This document shows positions 40,000 through 48,449 of a stretch of 64,000 nucleotides of DNA, piece by piece. Below the pieces are notes generated by a model that saw only the letters and a list, made by a program, of their open reading frames with translations, was not told where the DNA came from and made no database searches. Positions within the stretch are counted from its first letter, which is position 1; each line of letters begins with the position of its first letter. This stretch comes from Chloroflexota bacterium (GTDB taxonomy: Bacteria > Chloroflexota > Anaerolineae > Anaerolineales > Villigracilaceae). Both the position numbers and the translations under genes were made by a program. The DNA is taken from the NCBI GenBank assembly GCA_016234555.1, contig JACRBJ010000004.1:22567-86566 (forward strand), written 5' to 3'.

Positions 40000-40997
40000 G
40001 TGCCTATGCTATAATTAACGGTAAGATGCTGCAAATCGGGGATCAGTTCGAAAACTATCAAATTCAGGCACACATGGCCCAGGGCGGTATGAGCGATATT
40101 TATCGGGCATTCGACCTGGTACACCACCGTGAGGTGGTAATTAAGATTCCAGACCAGTCCATGCTTGGCGACCCGGCCCAGTTCGAGCGCTTTCAGAGGG
40201 AAATGGAAGTGATGAGCCTACTTGACCATCCAGCCATTTTGAAAGGACTGGGATCGGGAAAGTACAACCGCATCCCCTACCTGGTAACGGAATACGTCAA
40301 CGGGCAATCGCTCCGCTCCCTGACCGAAGCCTCTGGACCGCTGCCGCCCGAACAGGTCGTTCCCCTGATTCGGAAAATTGCCGACGGCATGGCTTACTGC
40401 CATAAAAACGAAGTAATCCACCGTGACCTGAAACCGGAAAATATCCTGATCACCGCCGACGGACAGCCGGTCATCATGGACTTTGGGCTGGCGCTCACCA
40501 AGGGGTCGCACCGCGTCACATACTCGAACCTGAGCGCCACAATGGGCACACCCGATTACATGGCTCCGGAGCAGATCGAAGGTCAACGCGGCGACCAGCG
40601 CACCGACATTTACGCGCTGGGCGTGATGATGTATGAACTGCTCGCCGGGACCGTGCCTTTTACCGGCGACAACAACATGGCAATCATGGCGCAGCATTTG
40701 AACGGTACAGCCCCGCGCCTCGACCGCATCAACCCGTCCATCACCACCCAACTGGCTGCGATTGTCGCAACCTGCCTCGCCCGCAACCCGGACGACCGCT
40801 ACGCAAATATGACTGACCTGATTCAGGCTCTCGACAATCCAAAGGATATCGATTTGACCATTTTAGAAAAATCGAACACCTCTTCCAGACAATTCCTGTC
40901 TTTGACACAAATACAGGTTATCAAAGGGGTGTTGATTGCGATAGGGATCATGGGCGGGCTGGTTTTGCTCGCCCTGGGACTGCAATATCTTCGTTGA
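39996..40997 (+). CDS. Ser/Thr protein kinase, C-terminal TM
   Basis: MAQGGMSDIYRAFD, VVIKIP, VIHRDLKPENILI, IMDFGLAL, GTPDYMAPEQIEG; C-terminal TM. ATGA overlap with PP2C. Confidence 0.95.
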   Translation: MSAYAIINGKMLQIGDQFENYQIQAHMAQGGMSDIYRAFDLVHHREVVIKIPDQSMLGDPAQFERFQREMEVMSLLDHPAILKGLGSGKYNRIPYLVTEYVNGQSLRSLTEASGPLPPEQVVPLIRKIADGMAYCHKNEVIHRDLKPENILITADGQPVIMDFGLALTKGSHRVTYSNLSATMGTPDYMAPEQIEGQRGDQRTDIYALGVMMYELLAGTVPFTGDNNMAIMAQHLNGTAPRLDRINPSITTQLAAIVATCLARNPDDRYANMTDLIQALDNPKDIDLTILEKSNTSSRQFLSLTQIQVIKGVLIAIGIMGGLVLLALGLQYLR

Positions 40998-41035
40998 CGA
41001 GACATCCTTCATATAGCGACATGGAAAGGGCAACC

Positions 41036-42376
41036 ATGAATGATTCAGCAAACACCGCCGCCGACATCCTGGCACGCACGGAACAGAACCACATCAAGTT
41101 TATCGACCTGCAATTTACCGACGTTGTGGGCGTGGTCAAAAACGTCACGATCCCGGCGCACGAACTGCCGGCGGCTCTCGAAAATGGGATTTGGTTCGAC
41201 GGTTCCTCCATCGAGGGGTTTGCCCGCGTGGCGGAAAGCGACATGCACCTGCGCCCCGACCCAACCACCTTTGCGATCATCCCCTGGCTCTCCGGCGAGG
41301 ACGCCACCGCCCGCCTGATCTGCGACGTTTTCACGCCCGACGGTCAGCCGTTTTCCGGGGACCCGCGCGCGATCCTGCGACGGGCAATCGGCGAAGCCGC
41401 CGACATGGGATTTAAATTCAACACCGGTCCCGAACTTGAATTTTTCCTCCTCAAGCCAAACGCCAACGGAGGGTTGATTCCGCCTACCCCGCACGACAGC
41501 GCCAGCTATTTCGACGCGCCTTCGGATATGTCCGCCGGGCTGCGGCGTCAGATGACGAATACGCTCGAGGCGCTTGGTCTACAAGTGGAAGCCCTGCACC
41601 ATGAAGGGGCACACGGTCAACAGGAGATCGACTTCCGGTATTCAGATGCCCTCACCACCGCCGACAGCGCGGTCACATTGCGTGTGGCATTGAAGGTGAT
41701 TGCCCAGCAAAACGGACTGTACTGCACCTTCCTGCCCAAACCCATCCGCGGCATTAATGGCAGCGGGATGCACGTTCATCAGAGTCTCATCTATGCTGCC
41801 AACGGCAGGAACGCCTTCTCCGACCCTGGCGACGCACACGGGCTTTCCAAAATCGCCAAGCATTTCATAGCCGGACAACTGACTCACGCGCGGGGAATGT
41901 GCGCCATTCTGGCTCCGCTGGTAAATTCCTACAAACGTTTGGTTGCCGGTTACGAGGCGCCGGTTTACATCAGTTGGGCGCGGATCAACCGCTCCGCCCT
42001 CATCCGCGTGCCTCGCGCCTCAGAGAGCGATTCCACCCGTCTTGAACTGCGCTGTCCCGACCCAAGCTGTAATCCCTACCTCGCCTTCGCCGTCATGTTG
42101 GCTGCCGGGTTGGATGGAATCCGCCGCGAATTGCCCGTTCCCGAAGCAACGGAAGAGAACATCTATCTGCTGGACAAACCAAGCTATTCTTCAAAAGATA
42201 TTTTGCCGACATCCTTGAACCAGGCTCTCAAGGCACTAGAAGAGGACGAAGTCATCCGTGACGCGCTTGGGGCGCACACCCACGAGGTCTTCATCAGCGC
42301 CAAGCGGCTTGAATGGGAAGATTACCGGCTCGAAGTAACCAACTGGGAACTCGAAAAGTATTTGCCAAACTATTAG
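41036..42376 (+). CDS. glnA: Glutamine synthetase type I, alpha-like (no adenylylation Tyr motif seen)
   Basis: IWFDGSSIEGFARVAESDMHLRPD; GPELEFFLL; NGSGMHVHQSL; the region equivalent to the adenylylation loop reads ENIYLLDKPSYSS. Confidence 0.93.
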   Translation: MNDSANTAADILARTEQNHIKFIDLQFTDVVGVVKNVTIPAHELPAALENGIWFDGSSIEGFARVAESDMHLRPDPTTFAIIPWLSGEDATARLICDVFTPDGQPFSGDPRAILRRAIGEAADMGFKFNTGPELEFFLLKPNANGGLIPPTPHDSASYFDAPSDMSAGLRRQMTNTLEALGLQVEALHHEGAHGQQEIDFRYSDALTTADSAVTLRVALKVIAQQNGLYCTFLPKPIRGINGSGMHVHQSLIYAANGRNAFSDPGDAHGLSKIAKHFIAGQLTHARGMCAILAPLVNSYKRLVAGYEAPVYISWARINRSALIRVPRASESDSTRLELRCPDPSCNPYLAFAVMLAAGLDGIRRELPVPEATEENIYLLDKPSYSSKDILPTSLNQALKALEEDEVIRDALGAHTHEVFISAKRLEWEDYRLEVTNWELEKYLPNY

Positions 42377-42421
42377 GTCTCCGCTCGATACTGGGCGCTT
42401 CGGGTTGATTCCCCGATATTA

Positions 42422-42463
42422 CCCATTTAGGGAATGGATAAGTTCTTCATCCCCATCTACAAT
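42422..42463 (+). promoter_or_regulatory. Putative promoter for intergenic RNA: CCATT-N5-AATGG plus TACAAT
   Basis: cccatttagggaatgg (42422-42437), 20 bp, TACAAT (42458-42463). Confidence 0.45.
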
Positions 42464-42469
42464 ACATCA

Positions 42470-42590
42470 ACGATTGGACATCGGGTTGAATCAGTCTTCT
42501 TCCTGGGCTGTTTTATCTCTCTCCTTGTTATGTCCCCTTGCAAGGGAAAGCTATGGCGGCTGGAAAAATCCCAGCCGCCATAGCTTTTTA
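42470..42590 (+). ncRNA. Candidate ~120-nt small RNA ending in an intrinsic terminator
   Basis: Promoter-like element upstream, no convincing ORF, strong 17-bp-stem hairpin plus T-rich tail at the end. CU-rich segment 42517-42527 is complementary to the glnA-2 SD region. Confidence 0.35.
42547..42590. terminator. Bidirectional intrinsic terminator between convergent genes
   Basis: aaagctatggcggctgg-aaaaatc-ccagccgccatagcttt followed by tta. Confidence 0.85.
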
Positions 42591-45500
42591 TCAGCTTTCC
42601 CTGCCCAACAAACGGTTATTGATCTCCTGCACATCGGCGATATAACGAGCCAGGTCGTCGCGCAGGTGCTCCACGTCCAGTTCGTAGCGCAGGCGGCGGG
42701 CGAGGAAGATAAACTCTTCCGTGCCAAAGGGCGGGATGGTCACATCCTTGGCGTTGCCGCGCACGACCCGCAGCGAGTCGATCAGCCAGCGCAGGAAGGT
42801 ATGCGCTTTCCGCAGGCGGGTGTAATCCTCGTCAGAGAGTATTCCCGCAACATGCAGGGCAGACATGGCGTCACGCAGATTGGTCAGCCGCAGGGCGGGA
42901 TTCTGCGCTCCGTGATTGATCTGCAATCCCTGAATAAGGTATTCGATATCCACCAGCCCGCCCGGACTGAATTTTGCGTTGAACGTGCCGCCCGTTACCA
43001 GGTGACGAACTTGTCGCTCGCGCATGGCTCGCATGGCAGTCACGTCGAAAGGTCCGCTCTCGTAAGCATACAGATCGCGCAGTTTGCATAGTTCTTCGCC
43101 AAGTTGGACATCGCCCGCAATGGGTCGAAGCTTGATCAACGCCTGCCGCTCGTACGCCCAAGCCGCGCCGTCGGGCGCATAATAACGGCGGAACGAATCC
43201 AGTGAGACAGCCATGCTGCCCGCCTTGCCGTACGGTCGCAGTTGAAGGTCGATTTGGAAGATACCCTCCTGGCGCGACTGCATGGCGTTTAGCACAGACC
43301 GAACCAGTTGCTCGAAATATTCAGCGGTACTCACAACCTGCCTGCCGTTCGTCTGTCCGTCCCCCGAATAGACAAACATCAACTCAATGTCGGACGCAAA
43401 ACCCAACTCGCGTCCGCCGCATTTTCCCAGGGCAAGGAGCGACATCCCGCAAGGCTGACCGTCCGCCAAAAGCGGATCGCCATGAACAACTCGCAGTTCT
43501 GATTCGCAGCGTGTGAGGGCGGCGCGTAAGGTCGTTTCGGCAAGGTCGGTCAACTCGACGGCGAATTCATCGAATTCCCTTGTCAGCCCGAGGATGTGGC
43601 GCATGTCGATGCGGAAAAGCTCGCGGTCCTTGAAGGCGTTCAGCGTCCCATGCCAGTCGGGATACTGTATCTCGCCGACCATGTTGACTTCGAGCGCGCG
43701 GGCAAGTTCGCTCTCCAGCTGCGGCTTTGGCTTGGACGTGGCAAGGGCATCCATATCCTTTACAACGGGAAAGAGGTTGGCGTACTGCATCCGCAGGAAA
43801 TCCTCCCACAGGAAATTGCTGACACCAAGCAAACGTGCCAATCCGTTCAGCACATCGGGGTTTTCGATGGATGCGACTTCATCGGGCCAGTTGGGACGCT
43901 GAAACAACTGGACAAGAAATTCACGAAAGTGCAGCAACGCGGTGGACGGGTTGGGTGAATGTGGGAGAAGGTGAGTGAAGTGTTTGATCAGAACAACGGC
44001 AGTGCGCAGTTCACGCTGTTTTTCTGGTGACGTAATTTTGCCGCCGTTCTCATCGGTAACATGCAGAATGTCCTGCGCACGCGTGCCAATGGACTGAACG
44101 ATCATACGTGCGATATAGGTGCGAGTTAGTGCGAGCGCATTGGTAAATTCATACAAAAAGCCAAAGGTGTCGGGTGTATCAATTCTTAGGATAGTATGCC
44201 GCTCATCGGCATTGTTGTCAATCTCGATGCTGATTGGCAACAGGGGCGACAGCTTGCTGGACACGTTCTGGTAAGCCTGTCCCACGCGGACAGCCAGCTC
44301 ACCGCGAGCTTCGCGCCGCTGTCCGCTGCGCATCATCCGCAAGAGATGGTGAAGGTCTTTTGTGTAGGACTCCCAGATCGAATGGTCAGGCGGTTCGGGC
44401 AGCATCGTTTTCACGGTGAAGACGTCCACGATCTTGCGGCGGGTATCAGGCTCGGGCGTGGACGAGGCTCTTCGACGCGGTGGCAACTGTCGGGTTGGGT
44501 CGAAGCGGAAGGTCTGAGGGCGGGATTCCGCTGGGGAGTCCGCCAAAGGCTCGTAGGTGAATGCGTTCCCATCCACGATGTTAAATCCAAAAACGAAGAA
44601 GAGACCGCAGATGATGGAAAGCTCGCCCGGATAATCGTAGCCGACAACGGTGACCCGCCACGTATTTTTGCTGACAGGTTTCGCTTCGACAATGGCAGGC
44701 GTTTGTTCGTTGATGCCGCGCGCGAGGTCGGCGTGAGATTGGATTTCGTCATCGGAGAATGAATCCACATAATCAGCGCTGAGGCGTGCGATGTGTTGGA
44801 TGACCTGGGGCTTTGGCTCATTGACCGGCTCGTTTCCCACGTGCCGCAAATAAATTGCGCGGATGGCTTTGCGATGCTCGTCGTAGCGGAGAGTCAACGC
44901 GTCCGTGTTTGCAAAGCCCAGCCGCCTGGCAAGCAGCGCAAGCGAATCCGGGTCGGAGGGAATGGTATAGGTTTGCTGGTAGTGCATCACCTGGATGTAA
45001 TGCTCGATGGTTCGCATCAATGTATAACCGTCGGCAAGGATGCGTACCTCCTCGTTGGTGAGCAGATGAAAATGTGCGAGTTGCGGCAGGATCTTGAGCG
45101 TGGTACGACCGCGCAAATCGGGATATTGGTTGCCATAAGCAAGTTGAAGATATTGGACGACGAACTCCACGTCGCGGATGGAGCCTTCGCCCAATTTCAC
45201 CTCACCCCAATCGCGCCCCTTTTGTTGAAGCACCTGCTCGGTGCGCTGCTTCATCGAGAAGACGCTGGCGCGGACCTCCTCCGGCGCATGACTAAAAATA
45301 TAAGGCTCGACGGACGCAATCAGTTTTTTGCCCATTGCCAAATCCCCGGCAATGGGACGTGCCTTGAGAAGCGCCTGTTTTTCCCACAGGCGGGCATGTT
45401 GCTGGATGTATTGAAGATAGCCGTCGGGAGTGGCGACCAGAAATCCATCACGCCCCCACGGACGAAGGCGCATGTCCACACGATAGAGAAAACCTTCGGA

Positions 45501-46178
45501 CGTGACTCCACCGATGTTTTCTATCAACCGTTCGCCAAGCTTGAGCTTTTCCATGGGGTCGCGTGCGGCGACGAACAGCAGGTCGATATCGGAACTGTAG
45601 TTGAGTTCCTCCGCGCCATGTTTGCCCAAAGCAATGACCACAAAATCGTTTGCGCTGATTCCGCTTTGCTGGCTGGCAAGGTCGAGACAGGCACGCACAA
45701 GTCCGCTGGCGAGTTTGGAGAGTTGCCGCGTGACGGTCCTCAGATCATACAGGGCAAGCAGGTCACAGGCGCCGATACGCAGAAGTTCGCTGCGCTGGTA
45801 ACGGCGCAACGCATCGAGATGTTGATCGGCATTTACCTCATTGGCTATTTTCGACGCTTCCGCGTGGATCGTCGCCGTGCTTTTCCGCTGGGTCAATGAT
45901 TTGCGGTTGAGAAGCAGGTGGACGTTGCTCGGGTTGCGCAAAATGATCTCGGTTAGGAACTGGCTGCCCGAAAAGATAGTGACCAGGTTTTCGATCACGC
46001 GCGGATTCTTCACCAGCGCAGGCAGCAATGCCTCATCCGCGCTTTCGAGGAGTCGCTCCAGATAGACCAGTGACCGTTCCGGGTCGGCGGCGGACGCAAG
46101 CGCGGTTTTCAAGTGCGGCTCGACCGCTTCGAATGAACTCCCAAAGTGCTTTGCGATGCTGCGCAAATTTTTGCCCAT
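42591..46178 (-). CDS. GlnE-like glutamine synthetase adenylyltransferase with ACT-like domains inserted between two nucleotidyltransferase modules
   Basis: NT-1 GKHGAEELNYSSDIDLLFV; NT-2 GKCGGRELGFASDIELMFVYSG; between them WRVTVVGYDYPGELSIICGLFFVFGFNIVDG and RIDTPDTFGFLYEFTNALALTRTYIARMIVQSIGTRAQDILHVTDENG (GlnD-type ACT signatures). Confidence 0.82.
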   Translation of the reverse strand: MGKNLRSIAKHFGSSFEAVEPHLKTALASAADPERSLVYLERLLESADEALLPALVKNPRVIENLVTIFSGSQFLTEIILRNPSNVHLLLNRKSLTQRKSTATIHAEASKIANEVNADQHLDALRRYQRSELLRIGACDLLALYDLRTVTRQLSKLASGLVRACLDLASQQSGISANDFVVIALGKHGAEELNYSSDIDLLFVAARDPMEKLKLGERLIENIGGVTSEGFLYRVDMRLRPWGRDGFLVATPDGYLQYIQQHARLWEKQALLKARPIAGDLAMGKKLIASVEPYIFSHAPEEVRASVFSMKQRTEQVLQQKGRDWGEVKLGEGSIRDVEFVVQYLQLAYGNQYPDLRGRTTLKILPQLAHFHLLTNEEVRILADGYTLMRTIEHYIQVMHYQQTYTIPSDPDSLALLARRLGFANTDALTLRYDEHRKAIRAIYLRHVGNEPVNEPKPQVIQHIARLSADYVDSFSDDEIQSHADLARGINEQTPAIVEAKPVSKNTWRVTVVGYDYPGELSIICGLFFVFGFNIVDGNAFTYEPLADSPAESRPQTFRFDPTRQLPPRRRASSTPEPDTRRKIVDVFTVKTMLPEPPDHSIWESYTKDLHHLLRMMRSGQRREARGELAVRVGQAYQNVSSKLSPLLPISIEIDNNADERHTILRIDTPDTFGFLYEFTNALALTRTYIARMIVQSIGTRAQDILHVTDENGGKITSPEKQRELRTAVVLIKHFTHLLPHSPNPSTALLHFREFLVQLFQRPNWPDEVASIENPDVLNGLARLLGVSNFLWEDFLRMQYANLFPVVKDMDALATSKPKPQLESELARALEVNMVGEIQYPDWHGTLNAFKDRELFRIDMRHILGLTREFDEFAVELTDLAETTLRAALTRCESELRVVHGDPLLADGQPCGMSLLALGKCGGRELGFASDIELMFVYSGDGQTNGRQVVSTAEYFEQLVRSVLNAMQSRQEGIFQIDLQLRPYGKAGSMAVSLDSFRRYYAPDGAAWAYERQALIKLRPIAGDVQLGEELCKLRDLYAYESGPFDVTAMRAMRERQVRHLVTGGTFNAKFSPGGLVDIEYLIQGLQINHGAQNPALRLTNLRDAMSALHVAGILSDEDYTRLRKAHTFLRWLIDSLRVVRGNAKDVTIPPFGTEEFIFLARRLRYELDVEHLRDDLARYIADVQEINNRLLGRES

Positions 46179-46222
46179 GAAAATGATTATAACCTTTAGA
46201 CATTCAAAGGGCGGAAATATGC

Positions 46223-46264
46223 TCCATTTGGGTAATAGACGGGTACCCCCCGCGCAACTAAAAT
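46223..46264 (+). promoter_or_regulatory. Putative promoter of glnA-2: CCATT-N5-AATaG plus TAAAAT
   Basis: tccatttgggtaatag (46223-46238), 20 bp, TAAAAT (46259-46264). Confidence 0.55.
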
Positions 46265-46315
46265 CACCCGCGAAATTATTCAACAAATATAAGTCAAGAT
46301 CAAGGAGATAGAAAA

Positions 46316-47728
46316 ATGGCAAAGACTGTTGCTGAAGTTCTTAAAATGGGAAAAAACGTAAAGATGGTGGACTTGCGTTTCATTGACATGCCGGGCACCT
46401 GGCAGCATTTCACGATGCCTGTACATCGTCTCGATGAAGGCTTTTTCAAGGAAGGCATCCCGTTCGACGGCTCATCCATCCGCGGTTTTCAGGAAATCCA
46501 CGAATCGGACATGCTTCTCATTCCCGATCCCGAGACCGCTTTTATCGACCCGGTCGCAAACATCCCCACGCTGGTGTTAACCTGCGATGTGTATGACCCA
46601 ATCACAGTCCAACCTTACCTGCGCGATCCGCGCTTTGTCGCCAAAAAGGCTGAAGCCTACCTCAAGCAGACCGGCATCGCCGACACGGTCTTCATCGGAC
46701 CCGAAGCCGAGTTCTTTATCTTCGACAACGTGCGTTACTCCAGCAACACCAATGAAGCCTTCTATCACATCGATAGCGACGAAGGCTGGTGGAACAGCGG
46801 ACGCGCCGACCGCCCCAACTTCGGCGGACAGATTTCACCCAAGCGTGGCTATTTCCCGGTTCCCCCCACCGACACGTTGCAGGACGTCCGCAGCGAGATC
46901 GTTATGGCGCTCGAAGAAGCCGGCGTTCCCATGGAAATCCATCACCATGAAGTGGCAACTGCCGGTCAGACGGAATTGGGCATGCGCTTCAACACTCTGA
47001 CCCGCATGGCGGATCAGCTCCTGATCTACAAGTACATCGCCAAGAACGTCGCCCGCAAGAACGGCAAGACCGTGACCTTCATGCCAAAACCCCTGTTTGG
47101 CGACAATGGATCCGGTATGCACTGCCACTCCTCCCTCTGGAAAGGCGACACCAATGTCTTCTATGATGCGGCTGGTTATGCTGGCCTGTCACAAGCTGCA
47201 AAATACTACATCGGCGGTTTGCTCAAGCATGCTCCCGCGCTGCTCGCCTTGACCTCCCCCACCACCAACTCCTTCCGCCGCCTCGTCCCCGGCTACGAAG
47301 CACCCGTCAACCTCGCCTACTCACAGCGCAACCGCTCCGCCATCTGCCGCATCCCGGTCACAAAGAGTTCCAAAGCCAAGCGTGTTGAATTCCGCGCCCC
47401 GGACGCCTCCAGCAACCCGTACCTGTGCTTCTCCGCGATTTTGATGGCTGGTCTCGACGGTATCCTGAACCGCATCGACCCCGGCGACCCGGCTGACAAG
47501 GACCTCTACGAACTCCCCGCCGAAGAGGCGAAACTCATCAAGCAGGTCCCCGACTCCCTCGGCGCAGTGTTAAACGCCCTCGAAGCCGACCACGACTTCC
47601 TGCTCAAAGGCGACGTGTTCACCACCGACTTCCTCGAATCCTACATCGCCTACAAGCGCCAGGTGGAGCTCGACCCCATCCGCCTGCGCCCGACACCCTA
47701 CGAGTTTACCCTCTACTTCGATTGCTAA
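46316..47728 (+). CDS. glnA: Glutamine synthetase type I, beta-like with conserved adenylylation-site motif
   Basis: [79 protein letters not shown] (Tyr codon 47507-47509). Confidence 0.97.
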   Translation: MAKTVAEVLKMGKNVKMVDLRFIDMPGTWQHFTMPVHRLDEGFFKEGIPFDGSSIRGFQEIHESDMLLIPDPETAFIDPVANIPTLVLTCDVYDPITVQPYLRDPRFVAKKAEAYLKQTGIADTVFIGPEAEFFIFDNVRYSSNTNEAFYHIDSDEGWWNSGRADRPNFGGQISPKRGYFPVPPTDTLQDVRSEIVMALEEAGVPMEIHHHEVATAGQTELGMRFNTLTRMADQLLIYKYIAKNVARKNGKTVTFMPKPLFGDNGSGMHCHSSLWKGDTNVFYDAAGYAGLSQAAKYYIGGLLKHAPALLALTSPTTNSFRRLVPGYEAPVNLAYSQRNRSAICRIPVTKSSKAKRVEFRAPDASSNPYLCFSAILMAGLDGILNRIDPGDPADKDLYELPAEEAKLIKQVPDSLGAVLNALEADHDFLLKGDVFTTDFLESYIAYKRQVELDPIRLRPTPYEFTLYFDC

Positions 47729-47757
47729 CCCGCTCCACTGGATTGGCTCCTGATTCG

Positions 47758-47808
47758 CTGACAGTTGGATGCACGTCACCAGACTTGTATCCAGCTGTCA
47801 GTTTTTTT
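47758..47808 (+). terminator. Intrinsic terminator of glnA-2
   Basis: ctgacagttggat...atccagctgtcag then ttttttt. Confidence 0.85.
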
Positions 47809-47816
47809 CCCGCCGC

Positions 47817-48449
47817 ATGATCACCCTCTTCTTTTCCTCCTTTGCACTGGGAATCGCCTTCTGCGCCCCGCCCGGCATCATCACTGCCGAAACCATCCGT
47901 CGCGGCGCGGCTCGTGGATTCATGCCCGCCCTGTCGGTCCAACTCGGCTCATTGGTCGGCGACACCACCTGGGCAACCATCGCGCTGACAGGCATGGCGC
48001 TCCTCGTCCAAAACAACGTCGCAAAGGTCGCGCTCAGCATACTTGGGATTTTTCTGCTGCTCAAACTGGCTTGGGAGGCATTAAAGGATGCCCGTCACGG
48101 CAGGGAATTGAACGCGTCGACAACTGCTTCGCACCGTGGTGACTTCGCCAGCGGCGCAATGCTCTCGCTCAGCAACCCATTCAACATCGTCTTCTGGGCG
48201 GGACTTGGCACGTCCGTCTTTGCGGCAATTCCCGGTGGACCGGAGCCGATTCATTTTTTCACGTTTTTCAGCGGCTTCCTCGGTAGCGCATTGCTTTGGT
48301 GCTTCGTGGTGGCTGGACTGGTGGCATGGGGCAGGCAATGGATGACGGGTAATTTCTTTCGCTGGTTGAACGTGGCGTGCAGTCTGATATTGGCATATTT
48401 CGCTTTTCAACTCCTCGTTCAAACCATACAAAGTCTGATCCAAGCATGA
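47817..48449 (+). CDS. LysE family translocator
   Basis: LGIAFCAPPGIITAETIRRGAARGFMPALSVQLGSLVGD; SLSNPFNIVFWAGLG. Start after the terminator. Confidence 0.83.
   Translation: MITLFFSSFALGIAFCAPPGIITAETIRRGAARGFMPALSVQLGSLVGDTTWATIALTGMALLVQNNVAKVALSILGIFLLLKLAWEALKDARHGRELNASTTASHRGDFASGAMLSLSNPFNIVFWAGLGTSVFAAIPGGPEPIHFFTFFSGFLGSALLWCFVVAGLVAWGRQWMTGNFFRWLNVACSLILAYFAFQLLVQTIQSLIQA

Noticed and set aside
47769-47816. Upstream start for the LysE ORF
   Set aside because: It lies inside the strong terminator of glnA-2; ATG 47817 immediately after the T-tract gives a normal LysE N-terminus.
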